From Hyphomicrobiales bacterium (GTDB lineage: Bacteria > Pseudomonadota > Alphaproteobacteria > Rhizobiales > Beijerinckiaceae), in NCBI GenBank assembly GCA_900473415.1, contig UCLR01000006.1:144557-208556 (forward strand): a stretch of 64,000 nucleotides of DNA. The letters are read 5' to 3'. A model generated the notes under the pieces. That model was given only the letters and a program-made list of their open reading frames with translations. It ran no database searches and was not told the DNA's origin. The stretch's first letter is position 1, and every line of letters begins with the position of its first letter. This document shows, one piece after another, positions 19,299 through 31,090 of this stretch. The position numbers were made by a program, and so were the translations under genes.

Positions 19299-19332
19299 CC
19301 GGGAAAGCGCCGTTTTGCCATAATGTTGGGTA

Positions 19333-19351
19333 GACTCAGGTGACCTGAGTC
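19333..19351. promoter_or_regulatory. 19-bp perfect palindrome upstream of mltG
   Basis: GACTCAGGT, a single G, then ACCTGAGTC: a perfect inverted repeat with a one-base centre, too tight to loop as an RNA terminator and better suited to a dimeric DNA-binding protein. It lies 35 bases after fabF and 143 bases before mltG. No factor is known to me for this sequence. Confidence 0.45.
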
Positions 19352-19493
19352 GGCGGGTGCGCGATTCCGCGTTCACAGTCGCGAGGAAACCGGCTCTAAT
19401 GCTGGGCTACGGCCCGATGCGCCTGGTTTCTCGTCGGACCCCAGCGTCGCGGATCACCCATGCCGAGATCGTCTACCACGTGCTGCGAGCGCC

Positions 19494-20840
<1,347 letters not shown>

Positions 20841-20935
20841 GCCGGCCGCCATCCCCATCTTTTGCCAGGCGGTGCTTGCCGCCGCGAAGGTGCCCCACTA
20901 CGGTCCGGCCGCATCGCAACGGAGGCGCCAGCGGC

Positions 20936-21817
20936 ATGGCCATCGAAAGCATGACGGGCTTTGCCCGCGCGGCCGGGACCGCCGGTATCCATGGCTGGGC
21001 CTGGGAGATCCGCAGCGTCAATGGCCGGGGGCTTGATCTGCGTGTGCGGGTTCCGCCCGGCTTCGAGGTTCTCGCCGAGGCGGCGCGCAAAGCTCTCTCG
21101 GCGGCTTTCGCTCGCGGTACCCTCCACGTCAATCTCGCCATCACCAGCGATGCCGGCCCGCCGCGCCCGCGCGTCAACGAGACCGTGCTCGCCGCGCTGC
21201 TGCAGGCGATCGAGCGCCTGCCGCCGGTCGCCGGCATCAGCCCGCCCTCCTATGACGGCCTGCTCGGCATTCGTGGTGTCGTCGAATTCGCCGACGAGGC
21301 GCAGGATGTGCTCGGGGCGGTCGAAGCGCCGGCGCTCGCCGGCCTCGAAGCCGCAGCCCTTGCGCTGAAAGAAGCCCGCTCCGCCGAAGGCCGCGCGCTC
21401 GAGGCGATTGTGCAGGGCCATCTCGAAACCATCGCCCGACTCGCGGCCGAAGCCGAAGCGCATCCGGCGCGCAGCAGCGAGGCCATCCGCGCCCGCATTG
21501 CCCAGCAGGTCGAGACCCTGCTCGGCGCCAATAGCGGCTTCGATGCGCAGAGGCTTCATCAGGAGGCGGCGCTGATCGCGGTCCGGGCTGACATCCGCGA
21601 GGAGATCGACCGGCTGCACGCCCATGTTGCTGCGCTGCGCGAATTGCTGGCCAAGGGCGGCCCCATCGGTCGCAAGCTCGATTTCCTGGCGCAGGAATTC
21701 GGCCGCGAAGCCTCGACGCTCTGTGCCAAGGCCAACGATCCGGGCCTGTCGCGCATCGGGCTGGAGCTGCGCACGGTGGTCGACCAGCTGCGCGAGCAAG
21801 TTCAGAACGTGGAGTAA
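20936..21817 (+). CDS. YicC family endoribonuclease
   Basis: The 293-residue protein opens with the signature SMTGFARA and ends with the conserved DUF1732 segment (GRKLDFLAQEFGREASTLCAKAND), the layout of YicC/YloC. YicC members were shown to act as endoribonucleases on small RNA; that role is inferred here. The ATG at 20936 is preceded by GGAGG; the frame opening at 20876 is a non-coding extension. Directly upstream of gmk, as in many proteobacteria, with only 6 bases between them. Confidence 0.93.
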   Translation: MAIESMTGFARAAGTAGIHGWAWEIRSVNGRGLDLRVRVPPGFEVLAEAARKALSAAFARGTLHVNLAITSDAGPPRPRVNETVLAALLQAIERLPPVAGISPPSYDGLLGIRGVVEFADEAQDVLGAVEAPALAGLEAAALALKEARSAEGRALEAIVQGHLETIARLAAEAEAHPARSSEAIRARIAQQVETLLGANSGFDAQRLHQEAALIAVRADIREEIDRLHAHVAALRELLAKGGPIGRKLDFLAQEFGREASTLCAKANDPGLSRIGLELRTVVDQLREQVQNVE

Positions 21818-21823
21818 GGATCG

Positions 21824-22477
21824 ATGGCCGATTCCGCCCGTCCGGCCCGCCGCGGCCTGATCATGATCATGTCCTCGCCCTCGGGTGCGGGGAAGTCGAC
21901 GCTGACGCGTACGCTCTCGAAGTCGCCGACCGAGACGAATCTCGACCTTTCGGTATCGGTGACCACGCGCCCCCGGCGCCCGTCCGAGATCGATGGTGTG
22001 CACTACCATTTCATCGATCGTGACACCTTCGACCAGATGCGCCAGCACGACGACCTGCTGGAATGGGCCGAGGTGCACGGCAACGGCTACGGCACGCCGC
22101 GCAAGCCCGTCGAGGCCTCTCTGAAGGCCGGTCGCGACGTTCTCTTCGACATCGACTGGCAGGGCACGCAGCAGATTCTCGAAAAGGCACGTGAGGACGT
22201 CGTCTCGATCTTCATCCTGCCGCCGTCGATGGCGGAGCTGCGCTCGCGCCTCGTGCGCCGCGCCGAGGACGCGCCGGACGTCATCGCCAAGCGCCTCGCC
22301 AATGCCCGCGAGGAGATCGCGCGTTGGACCGTCTACGACTACGTCATCGTCAACGACGATCTCGACAAGGCCTATGAGGCGGTCCGTTCGATCCTTGCCG
22401 CCGAGCGCCTGAAGCGCAGCCGCGCCGTCGGCATGGAGGCCTTTGTCGAGAAGCTGCTGGGCGAAGAGCTGCCATAG
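21824..22477 (+). CDS. gmk: Guanylate kinase
   Basis: Gmk phosphorylates GMP to GDP. The 217-residue protein has the P-loop SSPSGAGKST near residue 17, the GMP-binding segment SVTTRPRRPSEIDGVHYHF, and the C-terminal lid residues. An AAGGATCG Shine-Dalgarno overlaps the yicC stop region, so the two genes form an operon. It ends at a palindromic repeat that separates it from the convergent rsmA. Confidence 0.97.
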   Translation: MADSARPARRGLIMIMSSPSGAGKSTLTRTLSKSPTETNLDLSVSVTTRPRRPSEIDGVHYHFIDRDTFDQMRQHDDLLEWAEVHGNGYGTPRKPVEASLKAGRDVLFDIDWQGTQQILEKAREDVVSIFILPPSMAELRSRLVRRAEDAPDVIAKRLANAREEIARWTVYDYVIVNDDLDKAYEAVRSILAAERLKRSRAVGMEAFVEKLLGEELP

Positions 22478-22485
22478 CCTGCGGT

Positions 22486-22566
22486 CGTCATGCCGGGTGT
22501 GACCCCGGCATCTGAGGACAAGAAGTCACTGGTTGAGGAGGTGCTCGGGTCAAGCCCGAGCAGGAC
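22486..22566. repeat. Two tandem hairpins between the convergent gmk and rsmA genes
   Basis: ATGCCGGG/CCCGGCAT at 22490-22511 and TGCTCGGG/CCCGAGCA at 22542-22562, each with a five- or six-base loop. They resemble the GTCATNCCGGG repeats elsewhere in the window and sit where a bidirectional terminator would be expected, but lack T-tracts. Confidence 0.65.
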
Positions 22567-22572
22567 GGGGCC

Positions 22573-23421
22573 TCAGAGCGCCTCGCCCAGCGCGTTCGCG
22601 AGCTTGACGAAGCCCGAGACCGGGATTTCCTCGGCGCGCGCCGTCTCGGACAGGCCTGCTGCGGCGATGATCGATGCGGGATCCGGCAGTACCGCTTTCA
22701 GGCTCTGACGCAGCATCTTGCGGCGCTGGCCGAAGGCCGCGAGCGTGACCCGTTCGAGCAGGCGCCGCTCGCAGGGCTCCGGCTTTTCCCTCGGCAGGAG
22801 CTGGACGATCGAGGAGGTGATCTTCGGCGGCGGCACGAAGGCGCTGCGCGGCACGTCGAACAGGATCCGCGTCTCGCAACGCCAGTTCGACAGCACGGCG
22901 AGACGCCCGTAATCGGCGCGTTCCTCCGGCGTCGCCACGATCCGCTCCGCCACTTCGCGCTGGAACATCAGCGTCAGCGAGCTCCACCAGGACGGCCAGG
23001 GCTCGAGGCTGAGCCAGCCCACCAGCAGCGGCGTGCCGATGTTGTACGGCAGGTTTGCGACGATCTTCGCCCGCCCACCCTTCAGATAGGGCGAGAGATC
23101 GACGGCCAGCGCGTCGCCATCGATGACTTCGAGCCGGCCGGGATAATGAGCTGCGATCTCGGCCAGCGCCGGAAGGCAGCGCCGATCGCGCTCGATGGCG
23201 ATGACCCGCCCTGCGCCGTTGGCGAGCAGCGCCCGCGTCAGCCCGCCGGGGCCGGGGCCGATCTCTACCACCGTCTCTCCGTCGAGCGGTCCGGCGGAGC
23301 GGGCAATCCGGCTCGTCAGGTTGAGGTCGAACAGGAAGTTCTGGCCGAGCGCCTTCTGCGCCATCAGCCCGTGGCGTTCGACCACCTCGCGTAGCGGCGG
23401 CAGATCGTCGATCTGGCTCAT
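22573..23421 (-). CDS. rsmA: 16S rRNA dimethyladenosine transferase RsmA (KsgA)
   Basis: RsmA dimethylates two adjacent adenosines near the 3' end of 16S rRNA. The 282-residue protein has the QNFLFD motif, the SAM-binding [11 protein letters not shown] near residue 51, and the catalytic NLPYNIGTP motif. Its ATG overlaps the pdxA stop as ATGA, so it is coupled to pdxA. The pair pdxA-rsmA is conserved widely. Confidence 0.97.
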   Translation of the reverse strand: MSQIDDLPPLREVVERHGLMAQKALGQNFLFDLNLTSRIARSAGPLDGETVVEIGPGPGGLTRALLANGAGRVIAIERDRRCLPALAEIAAHYPGRLEVIDGDALAVDLSPYLKGGRAKIVANLPYNIGTPLLVGWLSLEPWPSWWSSLTLMFQREVAERIVATPEERADYGRLAVLSNWRCETRILFDVPRSAFVPPPKITSSIVQLLPREKPEPCERRLLERVTLAAFGQRRKMLRQSLKAVLPDPASIIAAAGLSETARAEEIPVSGFVKLANALGEAL

Positions 23422-24437
23422 GAGGATGCGGCCATGCGTGCGGCGAGCTTCAAGGCGGCGCAGAGGCTGTCCGGACGCGCGATGCCCTTGCCGGCGATGT
23501 CGAAGGCCGTGCCATGGTCCGGCGAGGTGCGAATGAAGGGCAGGCCGAGCGTGACGTTGACGCCGTCGTCGAAGGCGATGGTCTTGATCGGGATCAGCGC
23601 CTGGTCGTGGTACATCGCCAGCGCGGCGTCGTAGCCGGCGCGGGCGCGGGCATGGAACATCGTGTCGGCCGGGTAGGGGCCGCGCGCATCGATGCCTTCG
23701 GCCTGCAGGGCGGCGATCGCCGGCGCGACGATCGCCTGATCCTCGTCGCCCATCGCGCCATTCTCCCCGGCATGGGGGTTGAGCCCGCTGATCGCGAGCC
23801 GCGGCGCGGCGATGCCAAAGCGCTCTTTCAATTCAAGCGCGACGATCCGGCCGGTTTCGACGATGAGTTCGGTCGTCAGGAGTTCGGGCACGCGCCGCAG
23901 CGGCTCGTGGATCGTGACCGGGACGACGGCGAGCTCCTCCGACCACAGCATCATCACCGGCCGTGGCTCGACGCCGCCCTCGGCCGCAAGATGCGCGAGA
24001 TATTCGGTATGGCCGGGGTGCCGGAAGCCGGCCTGGTAGAGCACAGACTTGGCGATCGGATTGGTGACGACGGCAGCCGCCTTGCCCTGCCGGACGGCGT
24101 CGACCGCCCTGTCGATTGAGGCGATCGTGCCGGCCGCCGTGGCGGGATCGGGCCGACCCGGCTCGGCGCCGCTGGCATCCTCCAGCGGGATCACCGGCAG
24201 CGCTTCCGGGAATACCCCGGCCGCCTCGGCCCAATCGCAGTTCCGCAACGGTACCTTCCAGCCGAGCTTGTCGGCGGTACGGGCGAGATGGTCGCCGCTG
24301 CCGATATAGGCGAAGGCCGGCAACGTCCGCTCTGCGCGCTCCAGCCAGGCGCGCAAGGTCAGCTCCGGCCCGATCCCGGCCGGATCGCCCTGGGTCAACG
24401 CAAGCGGCAAGGCCGGCAAGATGACTTCCGCAGACAA
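23418..24437 (-). CDS. pdxA: 4-hydroxythreonine-4-phosphate dehydrogenase PdxA
   Basis: PdxA oxidises 4-phosphohydroxy-L-threonine in the DXP-dependent route to pyridoxal phosphate. The 339-residue protein has the family start ([15 protein letters not shown]), the metal-binding histidines in [12 protein letters not shown] and in [12 protein letters not shown], and the C-terminal [13 protein letters not shown]. It lies downstream of lptD and overlaps rsmA. The surA gene that often sits between lptD and pdxA in Rhizobiales is absent; only 52 bases separate them. Confidence 0.96.
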   Translation of the reverse strand: MSAEVILPALPLALTQGDPAGIGPELTLRAWLERAERTLPAFAYIGSGDHLARTADKLGWKVPLRNCDWAEAAGVFPEALPVIPLEDASGAEPGRPDPATAAGTIASIDRAVDAVRQGKAAAVVTNPIAKSVLYQAGFRHPGHTEYLAHLAAEGGVEPRPVMMLWSEELAVVPVTIHEPLRRVPELLTTELIVETGRIVALELKERFGIAAPRLAISGLNPHAGENGAMGDEDQAIVAPAIAALQAEGIDARGPYPADTMFHARARAGYDAALAMYHDQALIPIKTIAFDDGVNVTLGLPFIRTSPDHGTAFDIAGKGIARPDSLCAALKLAARMAASS

Positions 24438-24463
24438 GACGATCTCCGCGGATCGAAAGAGGG

Positions 24464-24484
24464 CCGGGCCGCGCGCCGGCCCGG
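24464..24484 (-). terminator. GC-rich hairpin at the lptD/pdxA junction
   Basis: CCGGGCCG (24464-24471) and CGGCCCGG (24477-24484) form an 8-bp stem with a five-base loop, just after the lptD stop. On the minus strand it is followed by CCCTCTTTCG, a poor T-tract, so it is at best a weak or partial terminator. Confidence 0.35.
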
Positions 24485-24489
24485 TCGGG

Positions 24490-27069
24490 TCAATTGCTCG
24501 AGGTCACGCCGTCGCCCGTGGTCGAGCTGCCACCGAGGTTCTGCGAGTAGCTGATCTCACCCAGCGTCCGCAGTTCGAGGCGGAACATGACAGTGCGGGT
24601 GTCCTTCGTGGCGCCCGCCTGCCGGTCCGCATAGCTCTGCGAATAGCTCACGTCGAAGATCGTGCATTCGTCGGTGTAGTTGAGCCCGAACGAAGTCCCT
24701 GCGGTCTGGAACGGGCTGGTATTGGGATAGACCGGCGCCACGATCGAGGACGGGTTGGCGAGGTAGGCCGCATAGAGATCGCGGTAGCGCTCGCGATCGT
24801 ATTTGTACTTGTCGAGGTCGAACAGCACGCCGCCGCGAATGCGCCAGTTTTCCGTAATGCGCAGCGACCCGTTGAGCGACAGGCCTTCACGCCTGCGGGA
24901 AATGCCGAGATCGGGCTGCGGCTCGTAGCGTCCATAGCCGACCGAGGCCGTGACCACCTGGCCCGCATAGGTCGCCGCGGCGTCAATCCGTTGCGCCTCG
25001 TAAGTCGTCGAATCGAGGCGCGCGGCGCCGGTCAGGAAGAAGCCCTTGAACGGCGAAAGCTGGGCGCGGGTGACGATGTCCGAGCTGTCCGTATCGAGCC
25101 CGGAATTCAGCCCGGTATTGACGAGGTCGCCGGTCGCAAAGGGGTTGCGGCCGCCAAGCTGGAAGGACTGGCCTATGAGCAGGTTGGCAAAGGCCTCCTT
25201 GCCGAAGCGGCCGGTATACAGCGCGCCGACATTGGCGCGTGTCCCGCCTTCGACCCGGTCGTAGCCGGAGAACTTGCTGCTCCATTCGAACAGGTTGTTC
25301 GCGTCGAAGACGAGGCTCTGCGCATCCTCGTTGGCGATGCGGAGGGCGTTCGTCTCGTTCGGGCGCGCCACGATCTGGGCGACCGGCTCGACGATATGCG
25401 TGCCCCAACCGGTCTTGGCGACGAAGGGGTAGCGGTACATCAGGCCGATGGCCGGCATCGCCCGTCCGAAGACCTCGTCGGACGTGTCGGCGATGGTCGC
25501 GACGTGGGAGTTGATCACGCCGGTTGTATCCGGGTTGATCGAGAAGATGTCGGCCCTGAGCGAGGCGTAGGGCGTCCAGACCTGGCCAAGCGGATCGATG
25601 ATATTGCGCCGCCAGGACGCTTGAACCGTTGCCCGCGCGACATTGCCAGCCAGGCCGCGCACGAGACAGTGGTTCTTGTCGTAGATCGCGCAACCATCAT
25701 AGAGCGAATAGCTCGGGGTGGTGATCAGATAGGTCTTCTGCTGCGGCAGTTCCGAGAAGGCCGCCATGTCGCGCGACAGGTTGGTGATGTTGGCTGTGAA
25801 CTCCAGCTCACCGCCGAGCAAGGACGGCTTATGGACGCGCTTGTCGTAGTCGACCACCGGCAGCACGACAGGCTGCTGCTTCTGCCAGTCCTGGTAGTTC
25901 AGCGGCTGGAAATAATAGCCGCGCATGTCGAACCAGGCCGTCTCGCTCTGGCCGTTCAGATAGGCCGTCGAGATCGCTTCCTGCAGATAGGTGATGCTGC
26001 TGAAGCTCTCGTTGCGGATGCGATAGTTCTTGTAGAACCACCGATCCGTCGACATGGACGCATTCCAACCGAAGTTCCAGCGCGGGTTGATGTAGAACTT
26101 GCCGCTCGTCTCGATCGAGCCGCGGAAGTCCTTGTCTCCCGCTCCAAGCGGGCTCGCCAGGAAAGCGCTCGGTTCCTGCTGGAAGATGCCGGAGGCCCGG
26201 ATCGAGTAGGATCCGTTCATCACTCGGTGGCGCCACTCGGCTTGGCCGAGAAAGCCCTGCCGGGTCAGATAAGTCGGCGTCAGCGTCAGGTCGTAGTTCG
26301 GCGCGAGGTTGAGGAAATAGGGCAGGCCGACGCCGAAACCGAGTGCCGAGGTGTTGATGAATTTCGGAGACAGGAATCCGGACTTCCGCTTCACCGTCGC
26401 ATCCGGTCCCGACATGAACGGGACGTAGGCGATCGGGACGCCGGCGAACTCGAGCCGCGCACTTTCGTAGTAGATCGTCTGCTCGGACTTCTTGTGAATG
26501 ATCCGCGCCGCGCGCACCTGCCAGAGCGGCGGGCGTTCCGGGTTGTCCTTGCAGGGTTCGCAGGCGGTGTAGATGCCCTTCTCGAAGACGAAGGTCTCGC
26601 CGTCCGTGCGCTCGGCCCTGGGTGCCGAGAAGCGGGTCTTGTCGGGATTCACGACACGCAGCGAATCGATGAAGCCATCGCGGAAATCGCTGGTCATGTT
26701 GATACGGTCGCCGGTGATGACGGTGCCGTTGCTCTCCGTGATGCGAACATTGCCAACCGCGACAACGCGCCGGTTGGCCTGATCGTAGACCACACGGTCC
26801 GACTCGATCGTGCGGCCCTGATACAGGATCTGCACGTCGCCGACGGCCGCGACCGTCTTCTTGTCGTTGTCGTAGACCAGTTCGCGCGCGTCGACGACCA
26901 TCCGGTCCTGGGGCTTGGCGGGGGCCGCAGGCGCAGGCGTAGCCGCGGCCGGCCGCGCGCCGGCCGCCCGATTCTGGGCATAAGCCGGCCCGGCCAGCAG
27001 ATAGGCCAGGCTGGTGGCGAGGGCAGTCGCCGCAGCAAAGCGCGCTACGCGTTTTACTCCTGGACCCAT
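24490..27069 (-). CDS. lptD: LPS assembly protein LptD
   Basis: LptD is the outer-membrane barrel that inserts lipopolysaccharide into the outer leaflet. The 859-residue protein has a signal peptide (cleavage near PAYA-QNR, residue 31), an Ala/Pro linker, an N-terminal OstA jellyroll (about 55-150) and a long beta-barrel (about 240-840) rich in alternating aromatic residues. Two Cys in ACEPCKD and a CAIYDKNHC pair may form disulfides. It follows lptG by 37 bases, making an lptF-lptG-lptD unit. Confidence 0.95.
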   Translation of the reverse strand: MGPGVKRVARFAAATALATSLAYLLAGPAYAQNRAAGARPAAATPAPAAPAKPQDRMVVDARELVYDNDKKTVAAVGDVQILYQGRTIESDRVVYDQANRRVVAVGNVRITESNGTVITGDRINMTSDFRDGFIDSLRVVNPDKTRFSAPRAERTDGETFVFEKGIYTACEPCKDNPERPPLWQVRAARIIHKKSEQTIYYESARLEFAGVPIAYVPFMSGPDATVKRKSGFLSPKFINTSALGFGVGLPYFLNLAPNYDLTLTPTYLTRQGFLGQAEWRHRVMNGSYSIRASGIFQQEPSAFLASPLGAGDKDFRGSIETSGKFYINPRWNFGWNASMSTDRWFYKNYRIRNESFSSITYLQEAISTAYLNGQSETAWFDMRGYYFQPLNYQDWQKQQPVVLPVVDYDKRVHKPSLLGGELEFTANITNLSRDMAAFSELPQQKTYLITTPSYSLYDGCAIYDKNHCLVRGLAGNVARATVQASWRRNIIDPLGQVWTPYASLRADIFSINPDTTGVINSHVATIADTSDEVFGRAMPAIGLMYRYPFVAKTGWGTHIVEPVAQIVARPNETNALRIANEDAQSLVFDANNLFEWSSKFSGYDRVEGGTRANVGALYTGRFGKEAFANLLIGQSFQLGGRNPFATGDLVNTGLNSGLDTDSSDIVTRAQLSPFKGFFLTGAARLDSTTYEAQRIDAAATYAGQVVTASVGYGRYEPQPDLGISRRREGLSLNGSLRITENWRIRGGVLFDLDKYKYDRERYRDLYAAYLANPSSIVAPVYPNTSPFQTAGTSFGLNYTDECTIFDVSYSQSYADRQAGATKDTRTVMFRLELRTLGEISYSQNLGGSSTTGDGVTSSN

Positions 27070-27106
27070 CCGCTCAACCCAAATTTAACCATAGGCACAG
27101 TATATT

Positions 27107-28198
27107 TCACCCGTCTTCCTGATGAAGGAGGGCGAGCGCGCCGAGCATCGTTCCCAATGCTGCGGGCAGCCACGCCGCGACGATCGGATTGACGATTCCC
27201 GACGATCCGAGTTCCTCCGACAGTTGTGTTGCCACATAGAGCACGAACCCGGCCGCGACGCCACCTATCACCAGCTTGGTGACGCCACCAAACCGGAAAA
27301 ATCTTAAGGAAACGGATGCCGCGACCAGCACCATGGCAATGAGCAGCAGCGGGCGTGCCATAAGTGCTTGATAACGCAGCTCATAAGGCGTCGTGTCCAG
27401 ACCGGCGCGCTGCGTCCGATCGATCACCGTGGGCATGGACCAGAAGCCCACCGCGTCGGGCGGGGTGAAACTCTGGCGCATTTGTTCCGGCTCTAGTGTC
27501 GTCGCTACCACATAGCTGGCGTAGCTCTGCGGCTCTTCCGTGGCCGAGGTGGTGCGCGCTTCGCTCAGCTCCCAGTGCCCCGGCCGCAACACCGCCTGGC
27601 GCGCGTCGATTCGCTCCCTGAAGCTGCCGTCCGGATTGAACATGAAGAAGGTCACTTGGGAGAGTCCGTCTTCGTCGGGCAGGGCGGCTGCGGCACGGAT
27701 AATCGCTTGCCCGTCGACGCTGCGCTGCCTCAACCAGATGTCCTTGCTGGCGCCGGTCGCGGCGCCTGTGCGGACGAAGAGGCGGGTCTCCAGCGCCGTC
27801 GCCTTGCGCTTCAGGTCGGCGGCGAGCGGGTTGTAGACCATGATCGAGAACAGCCCGATCACGCCGGCCACCACCGCTGCAGGCTGGAGAAACTGCCAGG
27901 CCGAGACGCCGACGGAGCGCGCGACCACGAGTTCGAGCTTCCGGCTCAGCGTCAGCAAGGCGAACATGCCGCCGAACAAGGCGGCGAAGGGAAAGATCTG
28001 CTCGGCGACGGCAGGCGCCCGGTACAGCGCGAGCTGAACGATGCGGGGCGTCGTCGCAATCGGCGAGTCGCCGGCGCGCCGCATCAGCTCGACGAAATCG
28101 AGCGTGCCGATCAGGAAGAAGAAGGTGCTGAATACGCTGATGATCGCGCGGGCGAAGCGCTTGGTCAGGTAGCGTCCGAAGGTCGTGAAGAGCAGCAT
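27107..28198 (-). CDS. lptG: LPS export ABC transporter permease LptG
   Basis: LptG is one of the two inner-membrane permeases that, with LptB, pull LPS from the membrane. The 363-residue protein has three N-terminal and three C-terminal membrane helices around a periplasmic jellyroll domain (about 130-265), the fold of the family. The start overlaps the lptF stop as TGATG. Assignment to LptG over LptF is by position and by the FGRYLTKRF start. Confidence 0.94.
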   Translation of the reverse strand: MLLFTTFGRYLTKRFARAIISVFSTFFFLIGTLDFVELMRRAGDSPIATTPRIVQLALYRAPAVAEQIFPFAALFGGMFALLTLSRKLELVVARSVGVSAWQFLQPAAVVAGVIGLFSIMVYNPLAADLKRKATALETRLFVRTGAATGASKDIWLRQRSVDGQAIIRAAAALPDEDGLSQVTFFMFNPDGSFRERIDARQAVLRPGHWELSEARTTSATEEPQSYASYVVATTLEPEQMRQSFTPPDAVGFWSMPTVIDRTQRAGLDTTPYELRYQALMARPLLLIAMVLVAASVSLRFFRFGGVTKLVIGGVAAGFVLYVATQLSEELGSSGIVNPIVAAWLPAALGTMLGALALLHQEDG

Positions 28199-29391
28199 CA
28201 GGCGCGCCGGAAACGGGCCGCGAAGGCCATGAGCGGCAGGGTCAGGGGCGCGGCCAGGCGCCCTATGATCGGCCGCAGCCGCTCGCCGTAGAAGATGAAG
28301 GCCGTGGCCAGCACGATGGCCGCGACGGGCAGGATATAGAGCAGTGCGGCGGCAAAGGGCGAACGCACGCTCGCCGTCCAGGCGGCATAGGCTGCTATTC
28401 GCGTCGCGCCGACGATCAGGATCGCCGCCTGGAGCGCCAGCGCCCGGCCCTGGCGCGTGGTGCGCGCCTCGCCGATGGCCGCGAAGGCGATCAGCATGAA
28501 GGCGAAAGGATAGAGCGGCGCGGAGAGGCGGTTGTGCAGCTCGGCCCGGAAGCGGCCTTCCTGGAGCTTGTAGTAGCTCTCGTTCGGGTCCTGGGCGAGG
28601 AGCTGCCAGGTCGAGCGTTCACGCGGCTTGTAGATCACCTTGTCGCCGTCGCCTTCGCCTGCGCCCCCGCTCGAATCGCCCGTCAGCGCCGAGAGGTTCA
28701 GCGCGTAGCGCTCGAAGGAAATGATCGAGGTGGTGCTGGTATTTTTGGCCTCGCGCTGGATGGTGCCCTTCTCCAGCATGAGGAAGCTCTGGCCTTCAGC
28801 CTCGACCGTGCGGCCGCGCTCGGCGAGGTAGATCGAAGGCTGCGTCGGATCGCGGCGATCCTGCATGAAGATACCGACCAGCGCGTCGCCGACCTTCTCG
28901 CGGTAATGGAAGGTCACGCCCGAATCGAGCGAGACGAACTGGCCTTCCTTCACCACATTGGCGACGAAATCGGCGCGGATCAGCGTGATCAGGTCGCGGA
29001 GCATGCGGAAGCTCGCCGGCATCACCGAGATCGTCATCCAGGCGACGACGAGCGAGGTCGCGACCGTCAGCGCGAGGAAGGGGCGCGTCAGGCGATGAGG
29101 CGCCACGCCGGCGGCGTTCATCACGATCAGCTCGGAATCACCGTTGAGCTTGTTGAGCGTGTAGAGCGTCGACATGAACAGGGCGACCGGGGCGATGCCC
29201 GCGATCAGCGCCGGCAGGGAGAGCAGCGTGACGGTCAGGAAGATCATGACCGTCTGGCCCTTGCCGGTGATCAGATCGACCTCGCGCAGCGCCTGCGTGA
29301 CCCAGATCACTCCCGTCAGGCCGAACAGCAGCACGATCGCGGCGCCCGCCGCGATCTTGAGAATGTATCGGTCGAGGCGGTTCAGCAGCAC
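28198..29391 (-). CDS. lptF: LPS export ABC transporter permease LptF
   Basis: The 397-residue partner of LptG starts LLNRLDRYILKIAAG and shows the same layout: three helices, a periplasmic jellyroll domain, three helices, then a short basic tail. It heads the lptF-lptG-lptD unit and is divergent from pepA. In the intergenic region of 156 bases I see TATGGTATAGG near 29452, which may be a -10 for pepA, but no clear lptF promoter. Confidence 0.94.
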   Translation of the reverse strand: MLLNRLDRYILKIAAGAAIVLLFGLTGVIWVTQALREVDLITGKGQTVMIFLTVTLLSLPALIAGIAPVALFMSTLYTLNKLNGDSELIVMNAAGVAPHRLTRPFLALTVATSLVVAWMTISVMPASFRMLRDLITLIRADFVANVVKEGQFVSLDSGVTFHYREKVGDALVGIFMQDRRDPTQPSIYLAERGRTVEAEGQSFLMLEKGTIQREAKNTSTTSIISFERYALNLSALTGDSSGGAGEGDGDKVIYKPRERSTWQLLAQDPNESYYKLQEGRFRAELHNRLSAPLYPFAFMLIAFAAIGEARTTRQGRALALQAAILIVGATRIAAYAAWTASVRSPFAAALLYILPVAAIVLATAFIFYGERLRPIIGRLAAPLTLPLMAFAARFRRA

Positions 29392-29547
29392 GCTTCACTT
29401 CCGGGTCCGGGAGACTCGCGGCCTCCCGAGGTGGTTAGTCGGACACACCCTATGGTATAGGCGCGTTCGTGGCGCAAACGGGAATCGTCCTGCGCCGGCC
29501 CTCTTCGTGTCCTTCCCTACCCAGTTCCCCAAGATTGTGAGCGGATC

Positions 29548-31041
29548 ATGTCGCAGCGCCTGAAGCTCGAGGTCAAAGCCCTGAACGCCGTCGAAGGGCA
29601 GGATCTCGTGATCCTGGTTTCCGACAAGCTGACCTTGGCGGCCGCGGCTGAAAGCCTGGCGGGCGAGAGTGCGCAGGCGTTGCTGACCCGCGCGGCAGCT
29701 GCCGAACGCTTCAAGGGCAAGGCCTATGCCGGGCTGACGCTGCCTTCGCCCCAGGGCGCGCCCTATGAACGGCTGATCGTCGTCGGCATCGGCGCTGACG
29801 CTGACCGTGCTGATCTCGACTTCGTGAAACTCGGCGGGGCGGTCGCCGGGCGGCTCGGCGCCGGTCGCAGCGCCGAGGTCCTGCTGGCGCTGCCGAAGGG
29901 CGAGATCGCGCCCGCGCAGGCCGCCGATCTGGCGCTTGGCCTCAAGCTGCGCGCCTACGTCTTCGATCGCTACAAGACCAAGAGCAAGGAGAAGGACGAG
30001 GCCGAGCCGCTTGCGGTAACGCTGAAGGCCGCCGATCCCTCCGCCTTGAAAAAGGCACTGAAGGCCGCGGACGCGGTCGCCGCCGGCGTCGTGCTGGCCC
30101 GCAACCTCGTCAACGAGCCGCCGAACGTGCTCTACCCCGAGGAGTTCGCCGATCGCGCTGCGAAGCTGAAGAAGCTCGATGTCGAGATCGAGATCCTCGA
30201 CGAGGCGGATCTGAAGAAGATCGGCATGCGCGCGCTGCTCGGCGTCGGCCAGGGGTCGCGCCGCGAGAGCCGCGTCGTCGTCATGCGCTGGAACGGCGGC
30301 AAGGCCGGCGAGCAGCCGGTCGCCTTCGTCGGCAAGGGCGTCACCTTCGACACCGGCGGCATCTCGCTCAAGCCGGGCGCGGGCATGGAGGACATGAAGG
30401 GTGACATGGCGGGCGCGGCCTGCGTCACCGGTCTGATGCATGCGTTGGCGGCGCGCAAGGCCAAGGTCAACGCTGTCGGCGTGATCGGCCTCGTCGAGAA
30501 CATGCCGGACGGCAACGCCCAGCGCCCGGGCGACATCGTCACCTCGCTCTCGGGCCAGACGATCGAGATCATCAATACCGACGCCGAAGGCCGCCTCGTG
30601 CTGGCCGATGCGCTCTGGTACACGCAGGAGCGCTTCAAGCCGCGCTTCATGATCAATCTCGCGACGCTGACCGGCGCGATCCTGGTTGCGCTCGGCCAGG
30701 AGAATGCCGGCCTCTTCAGCAACAATGACGAGCTGGCCGAGAGGCTCGGTGCCGCCGGCCGCGCCACCGGCGAGACGGTCTGGCGCATGCCGCTCGGCAA
30801 GGCCTACGACAAGATGATCGATTCCAAATTCGCCGACATGAAGAACTCGGCCGGGCGCCATGCCGGCTCGATCACCGCGGCGCAGTTCCTGCAGCGCCAC
30901 GTCAATGATACGCCCTGGGCCCATCTCGACATCGCCGGCACCGGCATGGCGGCGTCGAACTCGGAGATCAACCGCTCCTGGGGGCCGGGCTGGGGCGTGC
31001 GCCTGCTCGACCGGCTCGTGGCGGAACATTACGAGGGCTGA
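29548..31041 (+). CDS. pepA: Leucyl aminopeptidase PepA
   Basis: PepA is a hexameric M17 aminopeptidase that also binds DNA in some bacteria. The 497-residue protein has the metal-binding [15 protein letters not shown] and the M17 signature [14 protein letters not shown]. The N-terminal domain (1-165) precedes the catalytic domain. It is divergent from lptF and followed by holC, an order found in many proteobacteria (lptF/lptG divergent from pepA, then holC). Confidence 0.97.
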   Translation: MSQRLKLEVKALNAVEGQDLVILVSDKLTLAAAAESLAGESAQALLTRAAAAERFKGKAYAGLTLPSPQGAPYERLIVVGIGADADRADLDFVKLGGAVAGRLGAGRSAEVLLALPKGEIAPAQAADLALGLKLRAYVFDRYKTKSKEKDEAEPLAVTLKAADPSALKKALKAADAVAAGVVLARNLVNEPPNVLYPEEFADRAAKLKKLDVEIEILDEADLKKIGMRALLGVGQGSRRESRVVVMRWNGGKAGEQPVAFVGKGVTFDTGGISLKPGAGMEDMKGDMAGAACVTGLMHALAARKAKVNAVGVIGLVENMPDGNAQRPGDIVTSLSGQTIEIINTDAEGRLVLADALWYTQERFKPRFMINLATLTGAILVALGQENAGLFSNNDELAERLGAAGRATGETVWRMPLGKAYDKMIDSKFADMKNSAGRHAGSITAAQFLQRHVNDTPWAHLDIAGTGMAASNSEINRSWGPGWGVRLLDRLVAEHYEG

Positions 31042-31090
31042 TTCGGTTTCTCCGCAATCGCCGCCAAGCTGTTAGGAGACAAGGGTTTCG

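Noticed and set aside
24421..27192. 923-codon plus-strand frame over lptD
   Set aside because: Antisense shadow of lptD. Composition is typical of antisense GC-rich frames and it has no domain.
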